From JBBQQK01 sp038216025 (GTDB lineage: Bacteria; Patescibacteriota; UBA1384; XYA2-FULL-43-10; 1-14-0-10-43-13), in assembly GCA_038216025.1 (NCBI GenBank), contig JBBQQK010000027.1, positions 1-12,971 of the forward strand: a stretch of DNA of 12,971 bases. The letters are read 5' to 3'. The translations under genes and the position numbers were made by a program. The notes beneath the pieces are model-generated. The model had not been told where the DNA came from and did no database searches. It saw only the letters and a program-made list of their open reading frames with translations. Of the stretch, positions 1 to 7,919 are shown piece by piece (positions within the stretch are counted from its first letter, which is position 1; every line of letters begins with the position of its first letter).

Positions 1-1
1 C

Positions 2-148
2 TATCTGAAATATCCAGAGCTGAATATTCAGAAAACGACCAACTCGCTAGATGGAAGCTTCAGTTTCTTAAAAGAAAAAACCAATATTCACAGAGGCATA
101 ACAAAGCAATTAAGAGATAAGATTGTCGAACATATTTTAGGGAATTAG
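2..148 (+). CDS. Transposase, C-terminal end only (IS256/IS1249-like)
   Basis: This is the last 48 codons of a transposase gene that begins outside the window. The frame ends at TAG 146-148. The peptide contains TTNSLDGSFSFLK, then IHRG, then IVEHILGN. The pattern T-N-x-L-D/E-G...LK...HRG is the usual C-terminal signature of IS256-superfamily transposases such as IS1249-like elements, where the E or D-containing helix closes the catalytic domain. The stop codon lies inside the predicted IS end (143-171), which fits a gene running to the very edge of its element. The family call comes from motif memory alone and the catalytic part is off the window, so activity cannot be judged. An unassigned DDE family is the alternative. 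Confidence 0.6.
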   Translation, partial: YLKYPELNIQKTTNSLDGSFSFLKEKTNIHRGITKQLRDKIVEHILGN

Positions 149-171
149 CACCCCGATTTTGATATTAAGCC
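143..171 (+). repeat. Right terminal repeat of the IS at the left edge
   Basis: The segment runs AATTAGCACCCC, four variable bases, then TTGATATTAAGCC, and overlaps the transposase stop. Its reverse complement occurs at 11442-11470 with 26 of 29 bases identical, which marks it as a conserved IS end rather than chance. The outer tip would be at about 171, reading inward GGCTTAATATCAA. The exact tip and target duplication cannot be fixed from one end. Confidence 0.6.
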
Positions 172-226
172 GAGTTCAATGTCTTTTAAATGTTTATTTG
201 ACTAAAATGTTGCTGATCGTGAAATA

Positions 227-1183
227 TCAATAGCTCGGTGTGTGTAGTAGTTGAAAAATTGTATCTTCTTTAAAACTCCCTTCGAATCTATCTGGCACCG
301 TTCTGATATATACTTTTTGGGCAAAGACGCCGTCTTTATTGATAATCTCCCAATTTGGTAGTAGATATTTTATCACCTCTCCACCTCCTTGACTCATATT
401 AGTGATTTCATCTTGGTGCAGAAAATCGAAAGCCCAAGTTGCATTGCTATTGATAATTTAAAAATCTCCGGTGGCTGAAGGACAGGCATAAACAAGAGAG
501 CTCTCAGTGGCGTGCAAGTCCACTACCAAGTTAAATTTAGGTCCGGTCGCTGAGGTGACAAGGTCAAACTCAGGGATATCAAACTTCCATACCTCGGGGA
601 TATTGCCGGTACGGTCCGGCAGACCGAGAGTCTCATAACAAGTATTCACAACTTGTCCACTGCCAGTTAATTTCATACTGTCGTTGAGCAAGATAAAACC
701 ATCCCCAGATGCCTCTGCGAGAGTAGTTGTATAGCCCGAATACCAAGTGATGTCGCTCTTGATTGTTAACTTGAATCTGACACACTTCTCGACCATTCCG
801 TCTAAGTAGCTATCTTTCAAGCCCTTTCGACCCTCTATTGGAAGAAATTTCATGATTTTTTTGTAACGTAAAATTTTTGCAGCTTGATCCGGATCCTTGT
901 CCTTTGTGCATGAATTAAATGATTTTTCGCTTGCATTTTTAATGGTCAAAGCGATAGTATCATATGATTTCTGAACCTTGATAACCTTAAAGGAGAGTAA
1001 TTCGTGAAGAGCTGAATTGATTTTATCTGGATTTTTAGTTGCTTCGGATAAATTTACTTTGATAGAAGTTCGGTCTGTGTGGTAGACGAAAAAAAAATAT
1101 CCAAGGAAGTAAAATACTATCGATCTGACCCAATATCTTAAAAGTAGTTTATACTTTCCGTTTGAGTTTGCATTTATAAAAAA
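227..1183 (-). pseudogene. Membrane-anchored protein of unknown function, broken
   Basis: One minus-strand frame is open from 1183 to a TGA at 227-229, apart from a TAA at 458-460. The first part reads like an N-terminal anchor: basic KYKLLLRYWVR, then the hydrophobic SIVFYFLGYFFFVY (about 1160-1085), then a polar domain. No ATG, GTG or TTG exists in this frame before TTG 947-949, which would discard the anchor. An ATG at 1173 lies in another frame, so a one-base indel is likely. After the TAA the frame continues with protein-like sequence (NATWAFDFLHQDEITN), with an ATG at 397. The frame follows the LVIVD gene, whose stop it overlaps, so the two probably formed one operon. I do not recognise the family. 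A sequencing error, true decay, or two separate small genes (949-458 and 397-227) are all possible. Confidence 0.5.
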
Positions 1184-4124
1184 TTATTAATAAGGCTAAA
1201 ACCGTCACTAACATTAAAGAAAAAACTATCGTTCTGTCATGTTTTTTGTATCCGACGGAATTGAGATCGAGTTCTAGGTGATTTTCATTTAAAATATTGC
1301 TAACAAAAATATCTTTTTCATATGTAAAGCCGTCGAATGTAACTTTTATCTTGTGAAATCCTTTGCCAATATTGGTTAAATGCGCTAAACCATCTTGGTT
1401 TGTGGTAGTTATTTTGGGATCAGAGTCTAGTTCAATTGTTGCCCCTTTGACTGGATTATTTTTAATTATTACTTTGATAGAAAACTCAAGATTATCATTG
1501 ATTAAAGTTGAGGCATCTGATGTAGAATTAATACTGTTGTTTGTAGGATTTTCGAGTAAGGATATATTTTTTGAAGAGTTAGTCTTATTTTTCTTAATAA
1601 TTGAAGCAATGGAGTTTGAATCAGGCATATTACTTTTTTGTGTTGCAGGTACATCTCCGCTTTGTGTTGCAGGTACATCTCCGCTTTGTACCGCAGAGCT
1701 TAACTGAATCGTGTAAATCGAAGCCCCGCTTCCCCTTGTTGAAAAAACAATTTTGTTCTGATCTCCCCAATAGCCTATTGATATTATTTCTTTACCCGTG
1801 TCTGCGACCGTTTGCCAATTCGTTAAATTGTTGGTACGCATAATCGAACCATCGCTAGTCATTGTATACAAGTACCCATCCTGCGCTACTACAAATTCAT
1901 TATAATTTGAATAGTAATCCGCGTCCGTATATTGCACGCCAACACGAAAGTCCAGATTGTATTGTGTAAAGTTATTATTTTTATCTAAGGCATAAATAAC
2001 ATTATTAAGAGTCCCTCCACCAAGGGCAAGAAGGTTATTATTGAATTCAATCATATGAGTACGTCTCAACCCACCGTCTGCTTTTATAGTAGTCCAGTTG
2101 TAACCACCATCGCTACTCACAGAAAGATTGTTGTCCGCTACGACATCTGTAACTTGTAAGCCGTATAATTTTGAATTAAATCCAAAAACATCAAATGCTC
2201 GATAATCACCTAGATGCGAAGTGCTGACAAATGTATTTCCTCCATCAGTGCTTTTAAATATCTCACCAAACCAAGTTAAATTATCTCCAATATGGGATGA
2301 AACAGCCGCATATATCACCCCATTAGCATCTACATACAGTCCCCACATATGAATTACATTTGTTAAACCGCTACCAGTTCTAATTTTGTGCCAAGTCCCA
2401 TTTGAATATTTGTAAAAATTACCTAAAGTCCAGTCTTCGTGCGGGTCGGGCCCTCCAACGTAAAGTGTGTTTCCATAGGATACAATTTCATTAATTCCCT
2501 CGTCATCAACGATTCCAACTGACTCAACTTGGCTGCCATTGTATTTTGCGACCAATCCTGTCCCACAATCGGCTGGACGACAATTTCCGATACCTAGATA
2601 AAGATCGTTATTAAATTCTGAAAAAACATAACCACCAAAATGATCGGTATTTGGTGAAACTGATGTAGAGTTTTGATAAAAATTTGCCCAATCGTATCCG
2701 TCAACTAATTGTTTTACTGAGTTGGAATTTAGGCAGGTTGTCGTAAAAGTTTGGTTTTCGCTAGTTGCGGTATTGTTATGCTCACTCCTTGATTTCACTC
2801 GAAAATTATAAGATGTACAAGGCTTTAAACCGTTTAAATCAACAGAATGAGTTTCCAAATATGAAGATGTTTCGGTTGTGGTCGAACCATAGCTTAAGGA
2901 AGTACCATATTCGACCTGTGAGGTTGATGTTTCGTTTGTTTTCCAACTGATGGTCGCATTTCTTCTGTCGACGGAGATTAGGGAAATATCAGTAATTATT
3001 GGGGCAATGGGGTAGAAATCGTAAATATTTACCCTTGCACTACCAGTCATCGGAACATACAAATGTTTGTTGTGATATTCTAAATTATATGGTGAAGCGA
3101 TGTCGCCAGCGCTTGTATAACTCTGAACAACACTTGGAATAGCTGGATTCGAGACATTTACAACTGTTAATCTACTACTTGCGGTACCAGAAACAACTAA
3201 GTAGTCACCTACCTTTACAGAATATGTAATACCATTTAAGTTTGTTGAGTCGATAAGGCTACTTGTTAAGGTGGGGTTAGCACCATCGGTAACATCGATA
3301 ATTAATAAGATATGTATTGTCCAACCCACCAAATAGATTTTTCCATTATCATAATCAATGTCTTGAGCATTCGCATTACCTAAACCTGCAGCAAGAGCAC
3401 TCCATGACCCTATCAGATCTGGCGAAAGTGGATTGGTGATATCAAAAACCGTCAAATATTCATCATTTCCTGTGGTTGAATAAGTATAAAGGCGGTTTTC
3501 ATTTGTTGTTATTGCGATAGTTCCTGAGCACCTTGAGGCATCGGTTGCCTGGGCTCCAAGAATTAAATTGTCAGGGTTAGAGATATTTACAGATGAAAAG
3601 CAGCTAGCGCTGTTAGAACTTATATAAGCCCAATCTCCATCTATAGCCAGACCCCAGACACCGGCTGGGATAGCCAAAGAATCTGCTAATACAGGTAAGG
3701 CTTTATTTGATATATTAATTGAGTGCAATTTAGAGTTACCTGCTGAAACGATGAATGCATAGTCTCCACTTACCTCCACATATCTGCTGTTAGAAAAATT
3801 TTCGACATCTCTAAGTTCCCCAGTTTTTATGGGTGATTCCGGATTTGTTACATCAAAAATTGTTAAAGCTGAGTCACCTGAAGCTGCAACATAAAGATAG
3901 TTTCCTTGTACTCTAGTTGACCTTGGTTGGGATAAATAAGTTGACCCGTCATCGATAATTCTATTATTGATTGTTAAATCAGCTGAAGCAATGGCTGTAT
4001 GTGTTGAAATAAAAAAAAGATTATTGAAAATCAATAATATTAAAATTAATCTTACGAAAAATTGTTTTAAAGACGTGTCAAAACCAGTATACCAAATTCT
4101 TGACAAATTCAACATAATTTTCAC
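1149..4124 (-). CDS. Surface-anchored LVIVD-propeller / FN3 / Asp-box protein
   Basis: This is a 991-residue predicted extracytoplasmic protein. A signal segment (about 22-45, ending AIAS) is followed by seven LVIVD-type repeats (about 75-372; for example LTIFDVTNPESP, LTVFDITNPLSP, LTVVNVSNPAIP), enough for one seven-bladed propeller. Next come an FN3 domain (about 375-464, with ATISWKTNE and a TSYNFRVKS strand) and a second beta-rich region (about 475-805) with two Asp-box motifs, STDGGNTF and SSDGGYNW, typical of BNR/sialidase-like propellers. A short SGDVPATQ repeat and Ser/Asn-rich linker lead to a carboxypeptidase-regulatory-like domain (about 881-943) and a C-terminal helix (965-983) with a KCKLKRKV tail. 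It is probably a cell-surface binding or adhesion protein; no catalytic residues were identified. The start is GTG 4124 or ATG 4115: GGAGG at 4132-4128 lies 3 nt before the GTG and 12 nt before the ATG. Confidence 0.85.
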   Translation of the reverse strand: MKIMLNLSRIWYTGFDTSLKQFFVRLILILLIFNNLFFISTHTAIASADLTINNRIIDDGSTYLSQPRSTRVQGNYLYVAASGDSALTIFDVTNPESPIKTGELRDVENFSNSRYVEVSGDYAFIVSAGNSKLHSINISNKALPVLADSLAIPAGVWGLAIDGDWAYISSNSASCFSSVNISNPDNLILGAQATDASRCSGTIAITTNENRLYTYSTTGNDEYLTVFDITNPLSPDLIGSWSALAAGLGNANAQDIDYDNGKIYLVGWTIHILLIIDVTDGANPTLTSSLIDSTNLNGITYSVKVGDYLVVSGTASSRLTVVNVSNPAIPSVVQSYTSAGDIASPYNLEYHNKHLYVPMTGSARVNIYDFYPIAPIITDISLISVDRRNATISWKTNETSTSQVEYGTSLSYGSTTTETSSYLETHSVDLNGLKPCTSYNFRVKSRSEHNNTATSENQTFTTTCLNSNSVKQLVDGYDWANFYQNSTSVSPNTDHFGGYVFSEFNNDLYLGIGNCRPADCGTGLVAKYNGSQVESVGIVDDEGINEIVSYGNTLYVGGPDPHEDWTLGNFYKYSNGTWHKIRTGSGLTNVIHMWGLYVDANGVIYAAVSSHIGDNLTWFGEIFKSTDGGNTFVSTSHLGDYRAFDVFGFNSKLYGLQVTDVVADNNLSVSSDGGYNWTTIKADGGLRRTHMIEFNNNLLALGGGTLNNVIYALDKNNNFTQYNLDFRVGVQYTDADYYSNYNEFVVAQDGYLYTMTSDGSIMRTNNLTNWQTVADTGKEIISIGYWGDQNKIVFSTRGSGASIYTIQLSSAVQSGDVPATQSGDVPATQKSNMPDSNSIASIIKKNKTNSSKNISLLENPTNNSINSTSDASTLINDNLEFSIKVIIKNNPVKGATIELDSDPKITTTNQDGLAHLTNIGKGFHKIKVTFDGFTYEKDIFVSNILNENHLELDLNSVGYKKHDRTIVFSLMLVTVLALLIIFYKCKLKRKV
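1637..1689 (-). repeat. 24-bp tandem repeat in the LVIVD gene
   Basis: Two exact 24-bp units (1637-1660 and 1661-1684) and five bases of a third encode SGDVPATQ twice in the linker between the second propeller and the C-terminal domain. The unit is a multiple of three, so copy number can vary without breaking the frame. Confidence 0.9.
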
Positions 4125-4127
4125 GAC

Positions 4128-4159
4128 CCTCCAAGTTATTAATTTGCTTCACTATTATA
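4128..4159 (-). promoter_or_regulatory. Putative -10 box and RBS of the LVIVD gene
   Basis: On the minus strand a perfect TATAAT lies at 4159-4154 and GGAGG at 4132-4128. A start site near 4147 would give a leader of about 22 nt before the GTG. No good -35 box is visible. The TATAAT is made by the last Leu codon and stop codon of the IS remnant at 4155-4356 plus the next base, so the promoter may be IS-derived. Confidence 0.35.
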
Positions 4160-4356
4160 ACAGTTTGTCGATTTTAGTTCTAGCCCGTGCACTAGCAGAG
4201 TACGCTGGTAACAACTTTTCTTTTTTTCCTAGTGTAACTTCAAGGTACTCAATCGGTGTTAGGTAGCCAAGGCTTTGGTGTGGCCTTTCGAAATTGTACT
4301 CTTTCAACCACTCTGTTAATGCTCTGTTAAAGCTATACTGGTACCAATAATCTAGA
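4155..4356 (-). pseudogene. IS3/IS481-type integrase C-terminal fragment
   Basis: The minus strand encodes YQYSFNRALTEWLKEYNFE, then RPHQSLGYLTPIEYLEV, and ends in KIDKLL with a TAA at 4157-4155. The motif FNxxLxEWLxxYNxxRPHQxLGxLTPxEY is the hallmark of the C-terminal rve_3 part of IS3/IS481-type DDE transposases. The whole N-terminal and catalytic region is missing. To the right the frame runs into the 23-bp repeat at 4334-4356 and then meets an oppositely oriented IS fragment. It is a non-functional relic upstream of the LVIVD gene. Confidence 0.8.
4334..4356 (-). repeat. 23-bp inverted repeat, left copy
   Basis: Read on the minus strand, this 23-bp segment (core TTATTGGTACCAGTATA) is identical to 5741-5763 on the plus strand. 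The two copies form an exact inverted pair about 1.4 kb apart that encloses the IS3 orfA fragment and the NmrA gene. The flanks are unrelated on both sides. Confidence 0.9.
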
Positions 4357-4422
4357 CAAAATTTTGACCCCTACTACCCCTTAAAATTTCTGGTAAAATC
4401 AAGAAAACAGAAAGGGTTAAAA

Positions 4423-4698
4423 ATGAAAAAACAGTTTACGCCAAAACAGAAAGCCACCGTTGCTTTAGAGGCACTTAAGGAAATCAAAACAGCATCTCAG
4501 ATTGCTAGCGAATATCAAGTTCACCCTGTCGCGGTCGGAACATGGAAAAAACAGCTTATCGAAAATTCGTCTAAAATATTTCCTGAAAAGAACGAGAAAG
4601 ACGAGCAACAAAAAGTCATCGACGAGCTTTACAAAATTATCGGACAAAGTATCTCAGCCTTCGCATCCCGGTTGGTTTTTTATGGCTCCCCGTCGTAA
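4423..4698 (+). pseudogene. IS3-family transposase OrfA, 3' truncated
   Basis: The frame starts at ATG 4423 with an AAAGGG ribosome-binding site. Residues 1-75 are a typical IS3 OrfA N-terminus: FTPKQKATVALEALK, then IASEYQVHPVAVGTWKKQL (the HTH_Tnp_1 helix-turn-helix), then a basic and acidic stretch ending ELYKIIGQ. After about 4647 similarity is lost, and 16 unrelated residues (SISAFASRLVFYGSPS) lead to TAA. A normal OrfA continues into a leucine-zipper helix followed by OrfB; neither is present. The protein may still be made but could not transpose alone. The left IS end is probably near 4357 (AAAATTTTGACCCC). Confidence 0.8.
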
Positions 4699-4712
4699 CT
4701 AATGTTCGAATC
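4665..4712 (-). other. tRNA-3'-end-like motif, copy 1
   Basis: The minus strand reads TTCGAACATTAGTTACGACG and then GGGGAGCCA. It aligns to the copy at 10241-10270 with about three quarters of bases identical, including an exact ACGGGGAGCCA. GGGGAGCCA and TTCGAA resemble a tRNA-Asn 3' end, but the spacing between them is too long for a real T-arm and acceptor. It is not an intact tRNA. Confidence 0.35.
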
Positions 4713-4779
4713 ATAGCTTGGGCAAACAGTTAATGATATACTAACTTATCGCTCACTCATATAGCTTAAGTTGTTATGG

Positions 4780-4796
4780 TATAGTGTCTATATAAT
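4780..4796 (+). promoter_or_regulatory. Putative -10 region of the NmrA-like gene
   Basis: TGGTATAGT (extended -10, hexamer 4780-4785) and TATAAT (4791-4796) lie just upstream of ATG 4811. Use of TATAAT would start transcription near 4803 and leave a leader of about 8 nt, that is a nearly leaderless mRNA. There is no Shine-Dalgarno sequence before the ATG. No convincing -35 box is seen. Confidence 0.4.
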
Positions 4797-4810
4797 TAAT
4801 AATAATATTT

Positions 4811-5686
4811 ATGAAAAAAGTATTAGTTGCAGGTGCGACAGGTAATGTTGGTCGCGAAGTTGTAAAGAACTTGTTAAAGTTTGATGTGAGAGTTAAAGCG
4901 GCTGTGACAAAGCTAGAGGACATTAGTCGCCTTAACCTGGATAGCTATGAAAACATAGAACCTGTTGTGTTTGATTTTACAAATGGCAGCACCTTTGAAA
5001 AAGCTTTTATAAACGTCGATAAATTCTTCTTGTTACGTCCGCCTGCTATTTCTAACCCAAAAACCTTATATCCAGTCATTGATTTTGCAAAAGAAAAAAG
5101 GATATCCCAAATTGCATTTCTTTCTCTTATGGGCGTTGAAAGCAATCGCATTACTCCTCATTATAAAATTGAGAAATATATCATTCAGTCTGGAGTGCCA
5201 TACACTTTCGTTCGTCCAAGTTTTTATATGCAAAATCTTTCGACGACTCACCTGAAAGATATCCTAGAGCACGATGAAGTGTTTGTGCCTGCTGGTAAAG
5301 GAGCAACGAGTTTCATTGATGTGCGTGATATTGGTGAGGCAACGGCCGTCGTACTGACAGGAAGCGGACACTCAAACAAGGCATATACCTTAACAGGGGG
5401 TAAAGCATTAACATATTCAGAAGTTGCTGACACTTTAACGGAAGTATTAGGTCGAAAAATTGCCTATACCGATCCTTCAATTTTGCAATTCTGGAAGAGG
5501 ATGAGAAAATATGGCCATGATTCAAGTTTTGTCTTTGTTATGGAAGGAATTTATTTGGTCGTGAAACTTGGTAAAGCCTCTGAAATTACCAATGATCTTA
5601 AGCACTTGATAGAAAAAGATCCAATCTCCTTTAAGCAATTTGCCAAAGATTATAAAGATGTTTTTTTGAGAAAAATATTAAATTAA
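4811..5686 (+). CDS. NmrA-like NAD(P)-binding SDR-family protein
   Basis: This 291-residue cytosolic protein begins KKVLVAGATGNVGREVV. The GATGNVG loop (residues 8-14) after the first strand is the dinucleotide-binding motif of atypical short-chain dehydrogenases. The later segments SLMGVES, PHYKIEKYIIQSGVPYTFVRP and FIDVRDIGEA follow the order seen in NmrA/SDR_a5 proteins (YtfG-like quinone reductases or redox sensors), and the length fits. The substrate cannot be told; roles in the family range from NAD(P)H:quinone reduction to redox sensing without catalysis. The ATG is the first codon of the conserved strand, so the start is firm. The gene stands alone between IS debris and the protease and is enclosed by the 23-bp inverted repeat, suggesting it may have been acquired as a unit. 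Confidence 0.9.
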   Translation: MKKVLVAGATGNVGREVVKNLLKFDVRVKAAVTKLEDISRLNLDSYENIEPVVFDFTNGSTFEKAFINVDKFFLLRPPAISNPKTLYPVIDFAKEKRISQIAFLSLMGVESNRITPHYKIEKYIIQSGVPYTFVRPSFYMQNLSTTHLKDILEHDEVFVPAGKGATSFIDVRDIGEATAVVLTGSGHSNKAYTLTGGKALTYSEVADTLTEVLGRKIAYTDPSILQFWKRMRKYGHDSSFVFVMEGIYLVVKLGKASEITNDLKHLIEKDPISFKQFAKDYKDVFLRKILN

Positions 5687-5740
5687 TTTAAATCCATTCT
5701 GAATGAAGACATTACCATCATTTTTTATCTAATACAGCTA

Positions 5741-5763
5741 TCTAGATTATTGGTACCAGTATA
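5741..5763 (+). repeat. 23-bp inverted repeat, right copy
   Basis: This is an exact inverted partner of 4334-4356. It lies in the NmrA-protease gap, ending 7 nt before the AGGAGG (5771-5776) of the protease gene. It contains the palindrome TTGGTACCA, less one base, and ends in CAGTATA, so it could also overlap a promoter. Confidence 0.9.
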
Positions 5764-5785
5764 AAAAAACAGGAGGACAATTAGG

Positions 5786-7456
5786 ATGAATAGTATGAAT
5801 CTCTTTGTGCGTGAGAAGAAAAAACTAGTAGTGGCTTCTTTGGCTGTTATCGTAATTTTGGTTACTGGATATGTTTTTGTATTTTCAAAGATTATTGATG
5901 AAAAGACAGCGAAAGTAACTGTGACAAGCGCGTTAACTGAGTGCAGTGATAGCAACGCTGTGGAAAAAGTAAAACCAAATGTAGTTAGAATTGAAAATCG
6001 AACTAATAATGGCAGCATAATTGGAACAGGTTTTTTTGAGTTAAATGGATATTTGGTTACGAATAGTCATATTGTTGACACAAAGGGCGAAATAAATGTT
6101 TATTACACAGACGGTAAAAGCACTAAAGCAACAATAATTTCAAATAGTTTGGAAAAAGACATTGCGATTCTCTTCGTTGCTGAGACCAATGAGGAGGCTC
6201 TATCATGGGGCAAATCGGAGACTCTAAGAGAGCCTGATACTTTAATTGCAATTGGTTTTGGTTTGAATTTGCCAGGGGGTGCCTCTGTTACAAAAGGATC
6301 TTATTCAGCTAAAAGAAATTTTAGAAACTTGAATTACATTCAGACAGATACAGCTCTAAATAATGGAAACAGCGGCGGTCCTCTAATCAACACATGTGGT
6401 CAAGTTATTGGAATTAATACATTTTCAGTTGAAAACGCATCTGTAAATCTTGCGCTGTCTTCAGAGGATAGTCAGAGTGCTATTTCAGACTTAATTGCAG
6501 CTAAAAAGATAAATTATTTTGAAGGCGGGAAAAGAGTTGCATTAATTACTGAATTGCTGAAGACAATCGGATTCGAAATTTCAAATGATAAAGATATCTT
6601 TTCTGCAAATCAAAATTCTGAAGACATAAAAGTCAATGAAGCTTTTATCACAAAAAATCCAAACAACAAAAGTGTTGCTAACGGCACCATTAAAGTTGTT
6701 CCATCAAGCTCTGTGCCCAACACCGTATCTTCCGGTGGCAAATCCTCATTGTCCTGCAATGGAATAACAGCTTCGAACTCTACACTAGAGCTTGATGAGA
6801 GCACACTTCTGTATTTATCTTTCGCGGGAAGCCCGGATCAAATTACATGGACGGGTGGTGGCAAATTTCAACCAGGACAAGGTTTGAATAGCAATACCAC
6901 ATGGTTAACCTCCGAGTCAGGCAATTATACGATCAAAGCTATCGCCAAAAATAAAAATGATCAGTGTGAAAAAGAAATAAAATTAACTGTCCTCCCTCCC
7001 GCTACTAGAATTGAAGGACTTGCAAAGATAGATGCACCTTATCTTCAAAGGACTTATTCTAATTATTACAAGCAGGATGTGTTTTTGATTAATGCGGTAT
7101 CGTTTTTGAATTCAAACAATATAAATGTTTGCTTGAGCCAAGAGAGGGCCTGCAAAACGACTAATTACAGCGCAGAATTCATCGTTTATGATCCTGTTAC
7201 TAATGGAAGTGAAATGGCTCGAGTGTATTATAGAAAAACGTTTACTAAGAAAGAAATGGATGCCGTAAAGGGATATAAAATATATGGAGGAGTGAACATT
7301 GAAATACCTTTAGATGAGTTGACAAGCGCATCTTGCCCAGCAGCCGGCGGAGAGCCAGGTACACCATGCAATCGTTATCAAAAATTAATAATCCACACTC
7401 CAGAACAAGGAGATTTCGTAAGTTGGCATTTAGGAAACACGATTAGTCACTACTAA
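5786..7456 (+). CDS. Membrane-anchored trypsin-like serine protease with Ig-like region
   Basis: This is a 556-residue protein. Residues 14-34 form an N-terminal signal anchor after a KKK patch, placing the rest outside the membrane. Residues 60-240 are an HtrA/trypsin-2-type domain with a complete triad: His95 in LVTNSHIVD, Asp125 in LEKDIAIL and Ser196 in GNSGGPL. There is no PDZ domain, unlike DegP/HtrA. A Ser-rich linker leads to an Ig-like beta region (about 321-408, with paired Cys and SESGNYTIKAIA). A C-terminal domain of about 145 residues follows, with four further Cys (CLSQERAC, CPAAGGEPGTPC), which I do not recognise. It may process or quality-check envelope proteins. The start is ATG with AGGAGG 9 nt upstream; an in-frame ATG at 5795 is too far from it. 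The gene ends before a strong terminator. Confidence 0.9.
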   Translation: MNSMNLFVREKKKLVVASLAVIVILVTGYVFVFSKIIDEKTAKVTVTSALTECSDSNAVEKVKPNVVRIENRTNNGSIIGTGFFELNGYLVTNSHIVDTKGEINVYYTDGKSTKATIISNSLEKDIAILFVAETNEEALSWGKSETLREPDTLIAIGFGLNLPGGASVTKGSYSAKRNFRNLNYIQTDTALNNGNSGGPLINTCGQVIGINTFSVENASVNLALSSEDSQSAISDLIAAKKINYFEGGKRVALITELLKTIGFEISNDKDIFSANQNSEDIKVNEAFITKNPNNKSVANGTIKVVPSSSVPNTVSSGGKSSLSCNGITASNSTLELDESTLLYLSFAGSPDQITWTGGGKFQPGQGLNSNTTWLTSESGNYTIKAIAKNKNDQCEKEIKLTVLPPATRIEGLAKIDAPYLQRTYSNYYKQDVFLINAVSFLNSNNINVCLSQERACKTTNYSAEFIVYDPVTNGSEMARVYYRKTFTKKEMDAVKGYKIYGGVNIEIPLDELTSASCPAAGGEPGTPCNRYQKLIIHTPEQGDFVSWHLGNTISHY

Positions 7457-7473
7457 ATGTTTGAGAAATTAAT

Positions 7474-7508
7474 AAAAAAACGATCATCTTTTGGATGATC
7501 GTTTTTTT
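7474..7508. terminator. Bidirectional rho-independent terminator
   Basis: A perfect 15-bp stem, AAAAAAACGATCATC with GATGATCGTTTTTTT, is closed by the loop TTTTG. It has a T-run on either strand, so it can stop both the protease gene (plus) and the YtxH operon (minus), which converge here. Confidence 0.95.
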
Positions 7509-7562
7509 ATGGCTTACCATAGCGGAAAAAGTTTGTACCGGAACTTTTTAAATGTTGTTCCT

Positions 7563-7919
7563 TTATTTTTGTTCATCCTTTTTGATTTCTATGGCTTTTT
7601 TGGCTCTGATAGTTTTTACGACTTCGTCATAGTTGTCATCGAGCTTTTTTCTGATCTGTTCCGCATCATCGATTGTAACTTTCTTTCCCAATTCATACAC
7701 TTTGACAATTTTGTCGACAATTCCGTTGTAGGATTCTTTAGTCATATTGCTAGCTTTAGCTAATTCTTCAGCAATCTTATCCTTCATTTCATGGATGTGG
7801 CTAGCGATATCAGCCCTGGTTTCTTTGCCTGATTTCGGCGCTAACAATATCCCCGCGATTACACCTGCTAGCGCTCCAACTGATGCTCCAATAATAGCGC
7901 CTTTACTTTGCTTTTCCAT
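7563..7919 (-). CDS. YtxH domain protein
   Basis: This 118-residue protein starts at ATG 7919 (MEKQSKGAIIG). AAAGGA lies 7 nt upstream, which favours this start over the in-frame ATG at 7955. The signature GASVGALAGVIAGILLAPKSGKETR (residues 9-33) is the glycine-zipper membrane segment plus APKSGKETR box of the YtxH family. A charged helical tail follows, predicted to be coiled-coil. YtxH proteins are small membrane-associated, general-stress or envelope proteins of unknown mechanism. The start overlaps the end of the upstream gene by 17 nt, so translation is probably coupled. It is the last gene of the operon before the terminator at 7474-7508. Confidence 0.9.
   Translation of the reverse strand: MEKQSKGAIIGASVGALAGVIAGILLAPKSGKETRADIASHIHEMKDKIAEELAKASNMTKESYNGIVDKIVKVYELGKKVTIDDAEQIRKKLDDNYDEVVKTIRAKKAIEIKKDEQK

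Noticed and set aside
3967..4266. 99-residue plus-strand frame
   Set aside because: Antisense to the LVIVD signal region and the integrase fragment; no ribosome-binding site or motif.
5678..5695. AT-only palindrome TTAAATTAATTTAA after the NmrA gene as a terminator
   Set aside because: No GC stem and no T-run; too weak to terminate.
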